Shown here one piece after another: positions 10,090 to 21,982 of a stretch of 64,000 nt of DNA. The notes beneath the pieces are model-generated. The model was given only the letters and a program-made list of their open reading frames with translations, did not search any database and was not told the DNA's origin. A program made the translations under genes and the position numbers. Source of the DNA: Bimuria novae-zelandiae CBS 107.79 (lineage: Eukaryota > Ascomycota > Dothideomycetes > Pleosporales > Didymosphaeriaceae); contig ML976742.1 in assembly GCA_010015655.1 (NCBI GenBank), forward strand, positions 209,150 through 273,149, given 5' to 3'. How positions within the stretch are numbered: the first letter of the stretch is position 1; every line of letters starts with the position of its first letter.

Positions 10090-12016
10090 TGTTGCAAAAG
10101 GCACCTTACTAGAGCTTTCTGCGCTAGCTAGGGTTGAGCCGAGCAGCCAAGCAGCCAAGCACGCGATCCCCTAAACTTATAAATAGCTAGTTATTATAGA
10201 GCTTCCTCTCCTTAATAAACTTTATTTTTAAGCTTCTTAATTGTTATAACTATGCGCTATAGTTATAAGCCTAGTACCTTTATAATATTTTATAATATAC
10301 TTACTTTACACTAGCTAATAATTATAGTAGTAAACTATTTCTTACTCTTTATTATCCTTACGCTTACGTCTTAACGCTTATAACTTATAATAAAGCTAAA
10401 CTATATAATAACTACTATAAAGCTCCTAGTAAGTAATTAACTTATAAATTATAATTTATTCTTATCTTAGTACGCGTAGCTTAAGTACCACGTAAAAACT
10501 TAAGAGATATAAAGTTATATTAACTTTAAGGCTCTTAAGTAGATAAATATACACGACTAGGCTCTAGAGCTACTAAATATAAATACTAAGAGTAAGCCCT
10601 ATATATAATAGCTTAAGCGCTATAAGCTAGAGTCTATTATTTATAGTTAGCTTATAGTAAAGCTTTAGGTACTTTAAAACTAGGTCTATACTATAGTTAA
10701 TTTATAAAGGCTAGAGCTTATAATACTATAGTTAAGTAAATAGTAGACGCTGTAGGCGCTAATTAGAGAACTTAAGAATAATCTTTATTTAAGTAAAAAT
10801 AATTAGAAGGAGCAGGTACGACATATATATAAAGAGGTTACCCTACGCCCACAGAGTAGTAGAATAACAGACATAACTAAATGGCTATCTAAATAGAACC
10901 ACGCACACGCTAACGCTATACTTCTAAATCTTTTAAAGATAAAGGGTACGCTGCTAATAAAGGATTTCTTACGCTTAGCACTATAATACAACTATAAATA
11001 GGCTTAGAGAGAGCTTAATAACCTATTATAACTAGGCGTAGTAGTAACTCTATTTTTAAAAGGATACGCTCGCTGGCTTGCGTAGCTTGACTAAATAACT
11101 AAGCACGTAGGCATGTACGCTACGCTTAAAGGGCGCACTCCTAATATAAGCTATAAGTGCCTATATAGAGTAAATAGCTAGTATTAATAAAAGCCTATAA
11201 AGTGTAACCGCCTTTAGTACGCGCTCTAGGGAGAAGCTTTTTATAAGCTTTATAATAAGCCTATAAGTAAGGAGATTAGTAAAATTAAGAGCTAGATTTA
11301 AAAGGATTAATAAAAGGTATTATTAACTAAGCTTAAGTATAAAGGGTAGATAGTAGACCCTCCTCTAGTCTTTTTAGGGAATATTAAAGCATAGATTATA
11401 GTAAGCCTATAAATAAGTAAGTCTTTACTAGCTAAGCGCTATAATCCTATAGTTACCTATTTTTTATATTTATATACGCAGGTACTCGCACGGGTTACGT
11501 TATAAGTAAATAGTTACCCTTAAATATTTATTAAAGCTTTATAGTAAAAGTACGCTACTCCTTTTATTTTTTTTACTTTTTTACGCAGGTACTCGCGCGG
11601 GTCATGTTATAAGTAAATAGTTACCTTTAAATATTTATTAAAGCTCTATAGTAGAAGTATACTACTTTCTTTTCTTCTTTACCTTTCTCTTAGAACTATA
11701 TATAAACTAGCTACTTAGACTAATTACCTAGTAAGCTAAAGATCTAAGCTAGATACTTTTTAAGCTCTACGCGTAAGTTCGCTACTTTTTATACTTTAAG
11801 TTATTATTTAGCTTATTATACTACGCTCTATAAGCTAGGGGGTATATTATAAAAAATATTTTATTAGAGCTTTTTATACTAGCTAGGGTTAAGCTAAGTA
11901 GCTAAGTAGCTAAGCACGCGATCCTTTAAACTTATAAATAACTAGTCGTCGTAGAGCTTCCTCTCCTTAATAGACTTTGTTTTCGAGCTCCCTGATCGTT
12001 GTGACTGTGCGCCACG
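10090..12016 (+). mobile_element. Small LTR retroelement (1,927 bp) inserted in the cysteine-rich gene
   Basis: LTRs of 172 bp each lie at 10090-10261 and 11845-12016 (TGTTGCAAAAGG...GCGCCAC), flanked by CCTCC at 10085-10089 and 12017-12021. A purine tract (AAGCTAGGGGG) precedes the right LTR, which sets the orientation. The interior is only 1,583 bp, far too short for gag-pol, and I could not recognise integrase or reverse transcriptase in it, so the element looks non-autonomous. It is RIP-damaged inside, while the outermost 80-100 bp of both LTRs keep many CA/TG sites. A solo LTR of the same family lies at 51399-51570. Confidence 0.88.
11476..11690 (+). repeat. Two tandem copies of a unit of about 106 bp inside the LTR element
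   Basis: ACGCAGGTACTCGC followed by GGGT(T/C)A(C/T)GTTATAAGTAAATAGTTACC occurs at about 11476 and again at about 11582. The shared text continues through ATTTATTAAAGCT(T/C)TATAGTA. The first copy ends in a T-rich run. Confidence 0.8.
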
Positions 12017-12358
12017 CCTCCAAAATCCGGCCCCACAAGCGACGGATGTTGAAACTTCGCCTCAAGAACAACGCAAGCTTTCGCCTTTGCGTATTCTCAG
12101 TACTCACACTCGCCCTGGAGTGCTACATATAAACACAGACCCAGGAATACCATTACTGGCTACGCAAGTTGCATTATTCGGTCCGGCTCCTGGCGCTGGA
12201 GCTGGGTTCGCTGCTACGGGTGGGACGGCGGGTGCAGCCATAGCTGGCAAAATCGGTGTGGGAATTGTTGAAGCAAGTGTGGAAGTTGACGAAACTTGTG
12301 CGGCGGTTGGCTGTTGGCGGAGAGCGAGGGCGTGGGATACATAGGCTACGGCACGCAT

Positions 12359-13497
12359 GGTGACAATAATTCTGTCTTTAGAACTCTGTGTTATTGTTTG
12401 TGGAAAGCTAGGCGCCCGGTAAGTGTTAGATTTCTTTAGGAAGGAAGTTGAGAGTGATGATGTGGAGATAGGTCTGCTGAAATAATGATGTAGAGATGTT
12501 GATGCGAGAGTGTGAGTTTCTCTATGGCCGTCTGTTGATGCAGCATATTATACCCTCCGGTACCCACGTGTGAAGGATGCGGGTATGGAATATCTCAAGC
12601 TCCACCTAGCACCTTTCACCGGCGCACTCCGGTATTGACGATCTGATGCGAAGTGGTGTGATTCCCATATTGACTCTTCGATTCGCAATCGGCAATCCCT
12701 CGCGTCTACTTCACGGCCCAGCATCCATTGGAACACCTTCTCGCCTCTCTTTGAAGCTATATGCAGCTAAACTTGGTGAGATTGCATTCATGGTAAATGA
12801 TGCATGGCATTGTTGGTTTCACCGAAATACAATCAGCATTCGATGTATCAGTTTACCCAAGAACTGTCGGCCATAGCCCTGGCTTTGCTGACTTTTGTAC
12901 TCGAAATCGATGTATCAGTTTTGTGACGTCGAAAAGAGTGTTGGGGCAATCGTTGTTGATTGAGAAGCTACTCTATGGAGCTATATACTGTGTGGATCAC
13001 GTGCACGGGCCGCACGTACGCGGGTGGCCCAAGCTTCCATACTGAACCGTCACAGGTTTCAATAGAGATCGCGAGACGTTGGTGCGCTAGGACTGAAGAA
13101 GTTTAGTGCGAACGAAGCACACACTGTAGCTTTTCTTTTACCGTCATCGTGGGCTGAACAGATCATGCGACACACAGCAAACGGGAAACGCGATAATTAC
13201 AGAAACAGGACGCACCCAAATGAATTGCAAGACAAGGAAGCGATAAGGGAGCACGCTGTAAAACATGGACTTCTTACGAGGGTCTCAGAACTCCCGGTCA
13301 CACTGCATCTTTTGCAAAGCCTGGTCATGAAATTGTGTTCATTATTCAGAAGCTACCTGTGAAAATCCGCACTACTACTTGTAGAAAACTAGCACAAGAC
13401 GTGTCCCCAGGGAGGCTCGCTCATCATACCCGCTCTTAGCCTCTGCTATGCGGCCGCAGAATTTTTATTACCAACCCGTCCTCCATCTCGTAAAGCT
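12359..13497. other. Intergenic, upstream of the split cysteine-rich gene
   Basis: The first 200 bp are the former promoter of the split gene. The rest has ordinary composition with only short frames. I see no gene that I can support. Confidence 0.4.
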
Positions 13498-14540
13498 CTA
13501 CAAGAGCTGATCGCCGGCCATGGAGAGAGTGCGATGCTCCTGAACACCGGGGACGAACTCGGGTGCGTGCAGCGTGTTGTGGATCGCCTTGCCCGGAACG
13601 AACACGGGCGCAGCGACATGGAGACGACCTTGAGGAGAATGAGACTGAACTTGACCTTGACCGTTGGCTACATTGGTGTACTCTCCAGTGGCGGATTCCT
13701 TGTAGTTGGCGAAAGCATGCGGGGTGAACATCGTGGACAGCGCAGACACATTGGTGGAACTGGCCTGGGTCGTGAAGCCTGCACCGTAAACCTCCTGAGG
13801 ATATTGAAGGTATGCGTCATTGCATGACTCGATCTCAGCACGACTGCTCTGATACGGCGCCGGGTTGAAGCCCAAGGTGTTCGCGGCAGCCGTGTAGGCA
13901 CTAGACTGGGCGGCCGGCAAGTACTGGGGCATCGGGTTCCAGTTCGGGAGATACTGGTTGTTGACGGAGGAGCTGCGGTTGTTGTTGCGCGGGCCGCCAG
14001 CACCGCGACCGCTGAAGGCAATTAGCAAATGCCTCAGATGAGCCAACAGTGCAACTTACTTCCTAGCAGGCTTAGCGGTGACAATGCTAGGGAGCTTCTG
14101 CTTCTTCTGCCGCAGCAGCTCGCGCTCACGGTTCGCTTCCGGATTCTTGCCGACGCCCAAGGAGATGAGGGGATACGGGCCACGAGTGACGGCATGGCGG
14201 ACAAACATCGTGATCACAAGCTCCTGGTCATTGATGACCTGAAGAGCCTGGGCTTGATCTTCGGCGTCGACGTTCGGAGAGGAGCTGAGGACAAGGCGGA
14301 TACGATCAATGTTGATAATGCTATTGTCGTAATTGCGCTGCGCGATGAGAGGTCAGTATGAGGTTCAAGCCGCGTCTGTACGGAACTCACGATAGTATTG
14401 ATGCGCTTCTCCGCGCGCGCGATCTCGGCCTCCCATTGCTCGTGCGTCTTCGGCTCGTACCCCGTAACGATGTTGAAGGAGAGATCGAGAAACGGGATGA
14501 GCTCGCTCTGAACCCATGTCATACTGAGCGGACGAGACAT
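13498..14540 (-). CDS. Conserved-looking protein of 313 residues with PAM2-like APxFVPG motifs
   Basis: Three exons: 14391-14540, 14060-14337 and 13498-14011. Intron 14338-14390 is gtgagt...cgcag with TACTGAC; intron 14012-14059 is gtaagt...ttcag with GCTAAT. Phases agree and give 313 residues. The N-terminal part is helical (WVQSELIPFLDLSFNIVTGY, QWEAEIARAEKRIN), then NIDRIRLVLSSSPNV and ELVITMFVRHAVTRGPYPL, then a basic stretch (RQKKQKLP). A Gly/Asn/Gln-rich low-complexity tail follows, with AAPVFVPG and HAPEFVPG near the C-terminus. A-x-x-F-x-P is the core of PAM2 motifs that bind the poly(A)-binding protein MLLE domain; this link is inference. I do not recognise the N-terminal domain. Upstream, 14.6-14.8 kb is GC-rich and probably the promoter. 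Confidence 0.75.
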
Positions 14541-16231
14541 GACGAGAGATGATCGACGCAGGTCGACGTGAGGATTCCTGGGACTGGTACCACTTGCGCG
14601 GCGTCGGCTGTGAAAACTGCAGCCACGTGCTTAGCACGCGATAACGAGGACTTGAGGTTGAGGGAAGGGGTTATAGCTGCTGTGCAGGTTATAGAGTGGG
14701 CGAGTGGCGCGTTTGTCGAGGTGAAGTAGAGCTTGGAGTGGGCGGTGACCCAGCAACGGGTCACGTGCGGCTGCCTGGCCACTTTCTCTCACCTCAGAGC
14801 ACAGGTTGAATTCCCAGTCTAAAATTCTCCGTATTTACCTGATTCATACATTGCACAGGCAATAAACGCAGGGTAGATGGGCGACTGAGCTGAATCAAAT
14901 TAACAAACCTTCAGAACAGCATCGCGTCACATTTCTGTTCTCGAGAGCTAATGAATGTCGTTGAAAATGCGTAATAAATTGCAGCGTGCGTATTTTGAAT
15001 GACACGCGCAGCTCAAGCGGTGTTAAAATGATCCTCTCGACATGATATATTGCTGCAAGCCACAGCTTCAAGCAGGACGACAGCTCTGCAACGTTCGAAA
15101 ACGCAATGATTCCTTTCAACATCAGGCGTCCAGGTCTCAGGTGCGTGGCTGAAAGCTGCAGTGCTATTTATTTCGGATGCTGAAATGCCATTCTCCGCTG
15201 GCAAATTTCGACTAACAGTTCTATGAACAGAGACCTCATGGCCTTCACGTTTATGCTGACAATTATCATTCCGAGATCTGTAAAGTCCCGTCTCAACCAT
15301 TTGTATACAAAGTGAACACAGTCTTAAAGGTTATCACTCAAGAACCTGTCAGTATAAAGTATCCGGTAGAATGAATGCTCTTTGTGAAATTTGAGCATTC
15401 AAGGCATTTAGCACGCTGGCGGATATCTGCGATTGACAGGGGTTTTGTTGCAGATAGGAGGATCTTCGGCTAACAAATTTGAAAGGCCATACTTTAGCGG
15501 GAGAGGACTCCTGATTTTCTGTAATTGCTAGATCTAGAGATGTGGAAGCTTCTGTTAAATATTCCGGTACTTTCTCGTGTAGCCTACTTCTAAAATGAGT
15601 GGTTACGTTGGAATGGTATTCACTAAGTGGAGATTCCGCTCCACACTCCTGTTTCAATGTTAGTTGAATGCGCTTATCAGTGGCATTAATATGCTTTATT
15701 GTAGCGGTTTCTCTAGAAGACCATGTATAGTAGAAGAAGGCGCACTGATTTAATTGTATGTGTGTGGTAACTAAGATATATACTACTGAGCAAATTAGGC
15801 AGCAATGAGCTAGTATAGGCAACAATGAACGATCCGAATACCGTTACATTTATAAATGAGTACCTATACTTGCTACAATTCTGTATGACTATTATACGCA
15901 TTGATAAAGAGTCTTCGCTGTTGTAGCGTCCCAGCTTATAAACACTTTTATTTTGTTGACGAGAAGAAGCGAGATCTCCCCAGGAATTTACATGTACTGT
16001 TGCCTGTTGGTGTGGCTGAATGATTTTGCTTTTCCCCGAAGCAATGAACAGAGGTGTGTTTCCACAAATTCCAATCCAGTTGCAACACAAATCTGCCAGA
16101 GCAAACTTTTGCGAGAAGCAACCACGTTCAATCTACAGGCTATAAGTATAATTTAACTATATCCGAAAGACCTCATGGGGAGCGGGGCAGAATAAGAATG
16201 ATTCCACTCTCCCTGTTGATCTATGTATAAA
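14541..16231. other. Long intergenic stretch with one unassigned open frame
   Basis: Promoter of the 14540 gene at the left. The rest is moderately AT-rich without a recognisable gene. A 158-codon minus-strand frame at 15349-15825 is listed separately. A short stretch on the minus strand at about 16020-16060 reads GNTPLFIASGK, ankyrin-like, but it is too short to call. Confidence 0.35.
15349..15825 (-). CDS. Unrecognised open frame, 158 codons
   Basis: A minus-strand frame with a hydrophobic start (HCCLICSVVYILVTTHI) followed by a polar part (SRLHEKVPEYLTEASTSLD). I recognise no domain. The composition is close to the surrounding intergenic sequence, and no intron or strong start context supports it. 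It could be a gene remnant or chance. Confidence 0.2.
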   Translation of the reverse strand: MLPILAHCCLICSVVYILVTTHIQLNQCAFFYYTWSSRETATIKHINATDKRIQLTLKQECGAESPLSEYHSNVTTHFRSRLHEKVPEYLTEASTSLDLAITENQESSPAKVWPFKFVSRRSSYLQQNPCQSQISASVLNALNAQISQRAFILPDTLY

Positions 16232-19200
16232 TGTTAGAGTGGAGTAAGATATCACATGATATCTTCAACCTAATGTAGACTAGTTGCTAACTACGACTCT
16301 ACTACTTAAGCAGTTTCTCCGTTTAGCTTATTATAATTAACTTAGTTTCTTATTCCTACTTGCTACCTATCTTATCCCTTATAGTTATAAGCCTAGTATA
16401 CGCTTAATTTAACTATAGTTTATATTCTACTTACTTACTTACTACACGCGCTTTCTACGATGGAGATTAACTTAATAAGCTCTAGTTTGCTATAATAAGT
16501 AATAAAGAGGACAAGCTAATTATTAAGGAGACAATTATCCTTAATAAGCTAAATAACTAGTCGAAGTAGATCTTTCTATAAAAAAGGACCGCTAAGGTAT
16601 ATAAGATCTAGGACTATTATAACCTAGATTTAACAGTAAATACTGTTAAGAAAATCTATAATAAGAAACCTAAGGAGAGGCTACTACGCTTATTTAAAAA
16701 GGATAACACACCTAATAAAGATTTAAGTATTATCTAGGACAACGATAATATTAAACTAGACAAACTTACGAGAACTAAATAAGAGGACTACACCTTTTAG
16801 TATAGGTTCTACGCAACGAAGCTGGCAGCATAGCTGTCAGATTGGAGGGGTAATCTGATGAGATGAAAAGATGGTGATTAATTAAGATAAATTATAGTAT
16901 AAAGTGTTGTTTTCTGTTCTCTCTTTCTGTAAGAATGTAAGGCTCTTATATCCTTACGTCTTACACTAATACGCTAATCTATTTCCGTTGATTAAGGAGA
17001 GTTGCCCTTTGTCCCGCCCGGAATTGTGCGGATGAACCAGACTGCTGGCAAGGTCTCTTTGTGTAGGGTTGCGCCAGCTACCTTTGCGTGTGCAAAGGGC
17101 CATGTAATCGGACAATAGCAAAAGAAGAAAAACGCTTTTAATAACTTAATATAAGAGATTATAAGAACGATCGCTAGTAGGTATATCTTAATTATTAAGA
17201 ATACTAAAATACTGTATAAATAACTTACTTAACTTAAGAAAATATTCTGCATGTTAGTGGCAAAATAGAAGTATAAGTTACTTAAGTAATATAACAAGAT
17301 TAAGAAGGTTCTATAATAGTAGAAGATAAATGCTTAGTACGAGAGCTATATTACTATTCTTTATAATATAATTAAACTAAAACTACTTAAGGTCTAAAAC
17401 TATTAAGCACAATAGGACTTTCTTTAAGTAATTAAGGGAATTATTAAGTCCTTTATTATATACAAAATTCAGGAGATCACGCAAGCTAAGATAAATAAAA
17501 CCCTATATATAAATCTTATTAAACTAATAGAAAACTATTAATAGTTCTAACGCACCTTAAACCCTATAGCGTTAGTATTTAGAATATACGCTGTTTTAAG
17601 ACGCCTTAGTCTAAATACTAATAGTAGTAACACCTAGAAACGTATAGTCACTTGTATTTGCGGAGAATAGCACTTGTTTAGATAGTGCTCCTACGTAGTA
17701 CCTTCTCTCCAACCCGCTAGATAGAGGCCCGACCTAGCTGTTTTAGCCAAGTTTAATAGAGTAAGGAAACTAGGTAAAGGCAACCCCCTAAGCGCAGCTA
17801 TGCTTAGAGCTAAGAAGAAAGTAAGTGAAAAGGTAAATACTATAAATAAGAATAATATAAATAAGAACAACTTTTCTATAGACACTAGTTATCCTCTATT
17901 AAATGCTTAAAACTTAATAGGAGTAGTTATGCACTAGTAAGGTAGCTAGAACGTAGCTTAGGTTATTACTCTACTTAGTATAGCTGCTATTTGACAGCCT
18001 CCGCCGCTATTAATTAATAAGTGGATACTAGATCCTGGCTCTAATCTACATGTTATAAACCACCGGCTAAAGACCTGGGAGAAGATCCGAGATAGACACC
18101 TAGACGATATCCTACTAGCTGGCATACAGGCCCTGTAGATACATAAGTAGGGAAACGTTAAGCTGTTTATTAATACTCTAACTAGCAAACGTCGAGTAAC
18201 TATAACATAGGTAGCACTTATTCTTATATTTTTTATATTAGTAGTATTACTATCACGCTGTTAATTAGTTAGTATTAAGTTTAACTTAGGACGTAGCTAT
18301 CTCTACCTAAGGAGCGCTTTAATAGATATATTCTACACACTTAATAAGCAGGATAACTATTAGGTAATAAACTTTAATAAAGTAACACGCCCGAACGCAT
18401 TAGAGTTATATATATTTATAATTTAATTAAAGTTAGCTAAGCTAAGCTATATAGAGCGTAAGCCTCTATAAGTCACCCCTATAAAAGCTTATTAGATGCT
18501 AGCTTATGTAGGACGACGCGCGATTAAACACCTAGAGTAGGTAGTAGATAGTATTAAGCTTATTACTAGCCCCTAGACCCCGCAATAGAAGGAATGTAAA
18601 AATTATATTAACTTAAAGCTTTCTAAAATTATTAGTTAATGCCCTTAACGCGGGCGTGCAACACGCCCCTTTAAATAAATTAGTATTAACTTTATATAAT
18701 TATAAAAGACTAGTAAAGCTTACTATAATAGAGATAAATAGCTCTTACACGCTGTATGTTAATATAGTAGATACTATTTAGGGAAGACTCTTTATAATAA
18801 GAAGAAGGAGACTCTTACGCGCGCCGTTTAATAAATGCTAGTATAAATACGTACCTAATTTAACGCTATTATTATATACATTTATTATAATAATAAAAAA
18901 GGCTTTACTAATCTTTAAAATATCTTTAAAGACTAAGGCATCGCAGTTAAGCCTCGCGCTATTAGGGCAAAAGAGATAACTAGTCTTACTAAGAAAGCTA
19001 GTAATCTTATTATTATAATAGCTAAGATACTATAAATTATAGTAAATCTGCCTAAGACGCTAATAAACGAGCTATACTTAATAGCTATATATATGCTTAA
19101 TTAATTACTAATAAAAGTTACTAGTTAGAAGACACCCTATAAAGTTATATATAAGGTAAAGCCATCTCTAGCGCACATAGATATTATTAGAGTAAAGGCT

Positions 19201-21793
19201 TTATTTCGAGACATAAAAGTAGCTAAAGGTAATAAGCTTAAATTACGAGCAATTACTAGATAGCTAGTTAGATATAAAGAAATAAACATCTTTCGTATCT
19301 AGGTCCTAGGAAGTAATAGGGTTATTCGCACCTAAGACGTTATTTTTTTATAATAATAATAATACTCTCCGCTAGAACCTTAGCTTTTAACTAAGGAGAA
19401 ACAACGTGTGGTTACTATTCTTAATATTAATTTATTAGATAAAGAGGAGGATCCTGTTATTAAGTAGATCTATTATAATATAATACTTTGTTAACTAATA
19501 GTTAAGGATGATGCCAAAGATAAAGAAGAGGATACTAGGCTAGATAGTGCTAAAGAGTAGATTTATTAAGAGGCCTATAGAGGATTACTTACACCTAGAG
19601 AGACACCGGTACCTAGCACTTATAATTATTCCTAACTAAAAGACTAGAGAGAGATTGCTCCTAGAGATACTATGCTAAACCGCCGCGAGAATAATGCACT
19701 AAGATAGATAAACCCTAATATTACTATAGATAATATTGTTCTAGGGTCCCGTTGTTAGGGAGGTGATAGAGGAAATAATACGCCTAGGGGCAACTTTAGT
19801 ACGCACGCGTCTCTGTATTAGTAAACGTTTACTATAGCTATTATATAACTACCCCTAAATAAAGAGTAGAAGGTTCACCGTAATTATTTGCCGCCGCTAC
19901 TAAAGAACTAGGCTAAGATTAAATCCAGCCCTAACGCTAGTAAGTAGCTTGCTACTGCAAATAAGGAGATTAAGGAGTAGCTTTATAAAGGAGTATTTAA
20001 GAGGGTAAAAGATAATATAAAGGATTACCTAAATACTAAGACTCTACTACTAATATAAGTCTTTACGTATAAGTTTAATGCTAATAGCTACTTAATTAGC
20101 TATAAGGCTTAACTAGTCGTGAGGGGAGATCTGCAGACGACTTGGGATAATACCTACGCAGCTACCCTCGCGGCTCGAACGCTCCGCTTTCTCATCGCTA
20201 TTATGTGCGCTTTCGGGCTACTTGCCTACCAGTACGATGTCAAGAATGCTTTTCTCAACGCGTATCTTGCCCGACTCTATTACGTCTAGACCCCGGATGG
20301 GTTCCGAGACAGGCTAGGCAACATGATGCGACTGTGTCGAGCACTGTATGGGCTCAAGGATGCTCCAGCGCTGTGGCATAAACACCTGAAGAAGACACTG
20401 GTTGATATAGGCTTTACGCAAGTAAAGGGTATCCCTTGCCTATTTACTAATAGTAAGCTAATACTATTCTACTACGTAGATAATATTGTCGTCCTTTTCC
20501 GCAAAGGCGATAAGCAATATCATTAATAGTTTAAACGCGAGTTTATAAAATAATATAAGATATAAAGCTTAGGAGAACTACGCTAGTTCCTAAGAATACG
20601 CATTATTAGAGACTATATAAAAGGTAAGGTCTAAATAATCTAAGACTCCTATATTACAAAAGTCTACTATAATTATAATCTACTTTAGGGTAGCTAACAC
20701 CCTAAGGTCCCTTTGCGCAAGTCTTATCTCCTCCTAAGTATAAATAAACCTAATAAGGAGCGTACCCGTCTATATTAGATCCTAGTTAGATATCTAGGTT
20801 TTATCTTATACTTTACCTAACCTAATGTGGCAAAGACGCACTTAATACTTGCCCGCTATCTATATAATCTAAGCTAAAAGCACCTTGCTACTATTAAGTC
20901 TATATAGTAGTACTTATACGACTTTTAATTCTAGGTAATTAGAGTAACAACGGCATACTTTAAAAACGCTAACTATATATATTAAATTAATAATAGGGAA
21001 GCAAAGGAGCTATTATTCTTTAGTGCCTCTAATACTGCGTTTACTAATAATCCTAATACCGCCCGAAGCTCTTTTGCATATATGTTTAAGCTCTATAAAA
21101 TAGTTATTAATTAAAAGGCAAAAATAATAAGATCTATAGCTAAATTAACTACTAAGGCTAAACTATTCGCCCTATCCACTACTAGCACTAAGTTATCCTG
21201 GTAAATAAATATATTTAAAGCTATTAGGTTTAATCTAGAGGTTCGACCTATATTATACTGTAATAACCAGCAAATAGTCTCTATCGCTAATAAGGATAAA
21301 GAAAAGCTTAACACAAAGCTAAGATATATTAAAGTACATTAGATGTAGATCCGCGAGCAAGTTAAAGCTAGGAATATTAATATTACCTAAATAAGAACTA
21401 CTAATATGCTTGCTAATAGATTAATAAAGGCTCTCTCTAATAGTAGCAAGCACGAGCGATTCTTAAAGCAATTAAAAATAACTAATATACGCTATAAGTT
21501 ATTAGTATAGAGGATAAGTTTGTTACGTCTATCGTTATATAATAGAGTACTACCTAGGGAGGTACCCTAGAGGCCCTCTGTCCACTTATTTTGTATTACT
21601 CTACTTAACAGCACTCCGCTAGCTTTATGCTGTAAGAGGTGTATTAGAGTAGAGTAAGATATTACATAATATCTTTAACCTAATGTAGACTAGTTACTAA
21701 CTACGACTCTGCTACTTAAGCAGTTTCTCCGTTCAGCCTGTTATAATCAACTCAGTCTCTCATTCCTACTTGCTACCCATCTTATCCCTTACA
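16232..21793 (+). mobile_element. Ty1/copia LTR retrotransposon, 5,562 bp, RIP-damaged
   Basis: LTRs at 16232-16383 (152 bp) and 21640-21793 (154 bp), flanked by ATAAA at 16227-16231 and 21794-21798. The polyprotein is on the + strand but is full of stops. A normal-composition patch at about 20115-20520 encodes the copia reverse transcriptase (RTLRFLIAIMCAFGL, YDVKNAFLNAYLARLYYV, PDGFRDRLGNMMRLCRALYG, LKDAPALWHKHLKKTL). The catalytic box reads YVDN instead of YVDD. A second normal patch at 16835-17114 is an inserted solo LTR. The outer parts of the LTRs are less mutated than the inner parts. Confidence 0.93.
16835..17114 (+). mobile_element. Solo LTR nested in the copia element, ATAGC target duplication
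   Basis: 280 bp starting TGTCAGATTGG and ending ATCGGACA, flanked by ATAGC at 16830-16834 and 17115-17119. It keeps normal base composition while the host element on both sides is RIP-damaged. Either it arrived after the RIP episode, or a short isolated copy escaped. Its start resembles the reverse-oriented solo LTR at 50092-50324. Confidence 0.88.
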
Positions 21794-21982
21794 ATAAATC
21801 TATCCAAATTGGGCAATGGTCGCAGTGGTTTTCAACTTCGAGCACCTGGCCTTTGCTCTTATCGTCTCTGCATTATTCACTATCACCCAACTATATAGAC
21901 CCCATTCCCTGCATGTATAGCACCCTCATTACCTTTGATATACAACCCTGACGTTCTCATCCCTGACGTCTCATCCCTAGCC

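Larger units (their letters stand above)
9075..12358 (-). pseudogene. Two-module cysteine-rich protein gene split by an LTR retroelement
   Basis: Starts MRAVAYVSHALALR at 12358, followed by a Thr/Pro/Ala linker and the first module (GIPGSVFICS, LVGPDFGG). The gene is interrupted at 12017-12021, where the LTR element of 10090-12016 sits with a CCTCC duplication. It resumes at 10084 with HYHL, a 66-bp intron ending about 10006, then KIICPRI...AVAIKCMNQLEHP after a second intron (9841-9916, branch TACTAAC). A Pro/Ala linker leads to a second module (NPGAVFLCK, FVGPGFGGNCHLY), then a third intron at 9250-9323 (branch CTGAC), then KFVCPGV...AVAIKCLNSMEHP and a stop at 9075. The last blocks of the two modules are near-identical, so the gene arose by internal duplication. 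Further lesions: a frameshift and TGA near 12100, and frameshifts near 9485 and 9403. The paralogue at 653-1135 has one module. Confidence 0.8.

Noticed and set aside
15953..16090. Ankyrin-like GNTPLFIASGK text
   Set aside because: Eleven residues only, no second repeat; chance similarity is likely.
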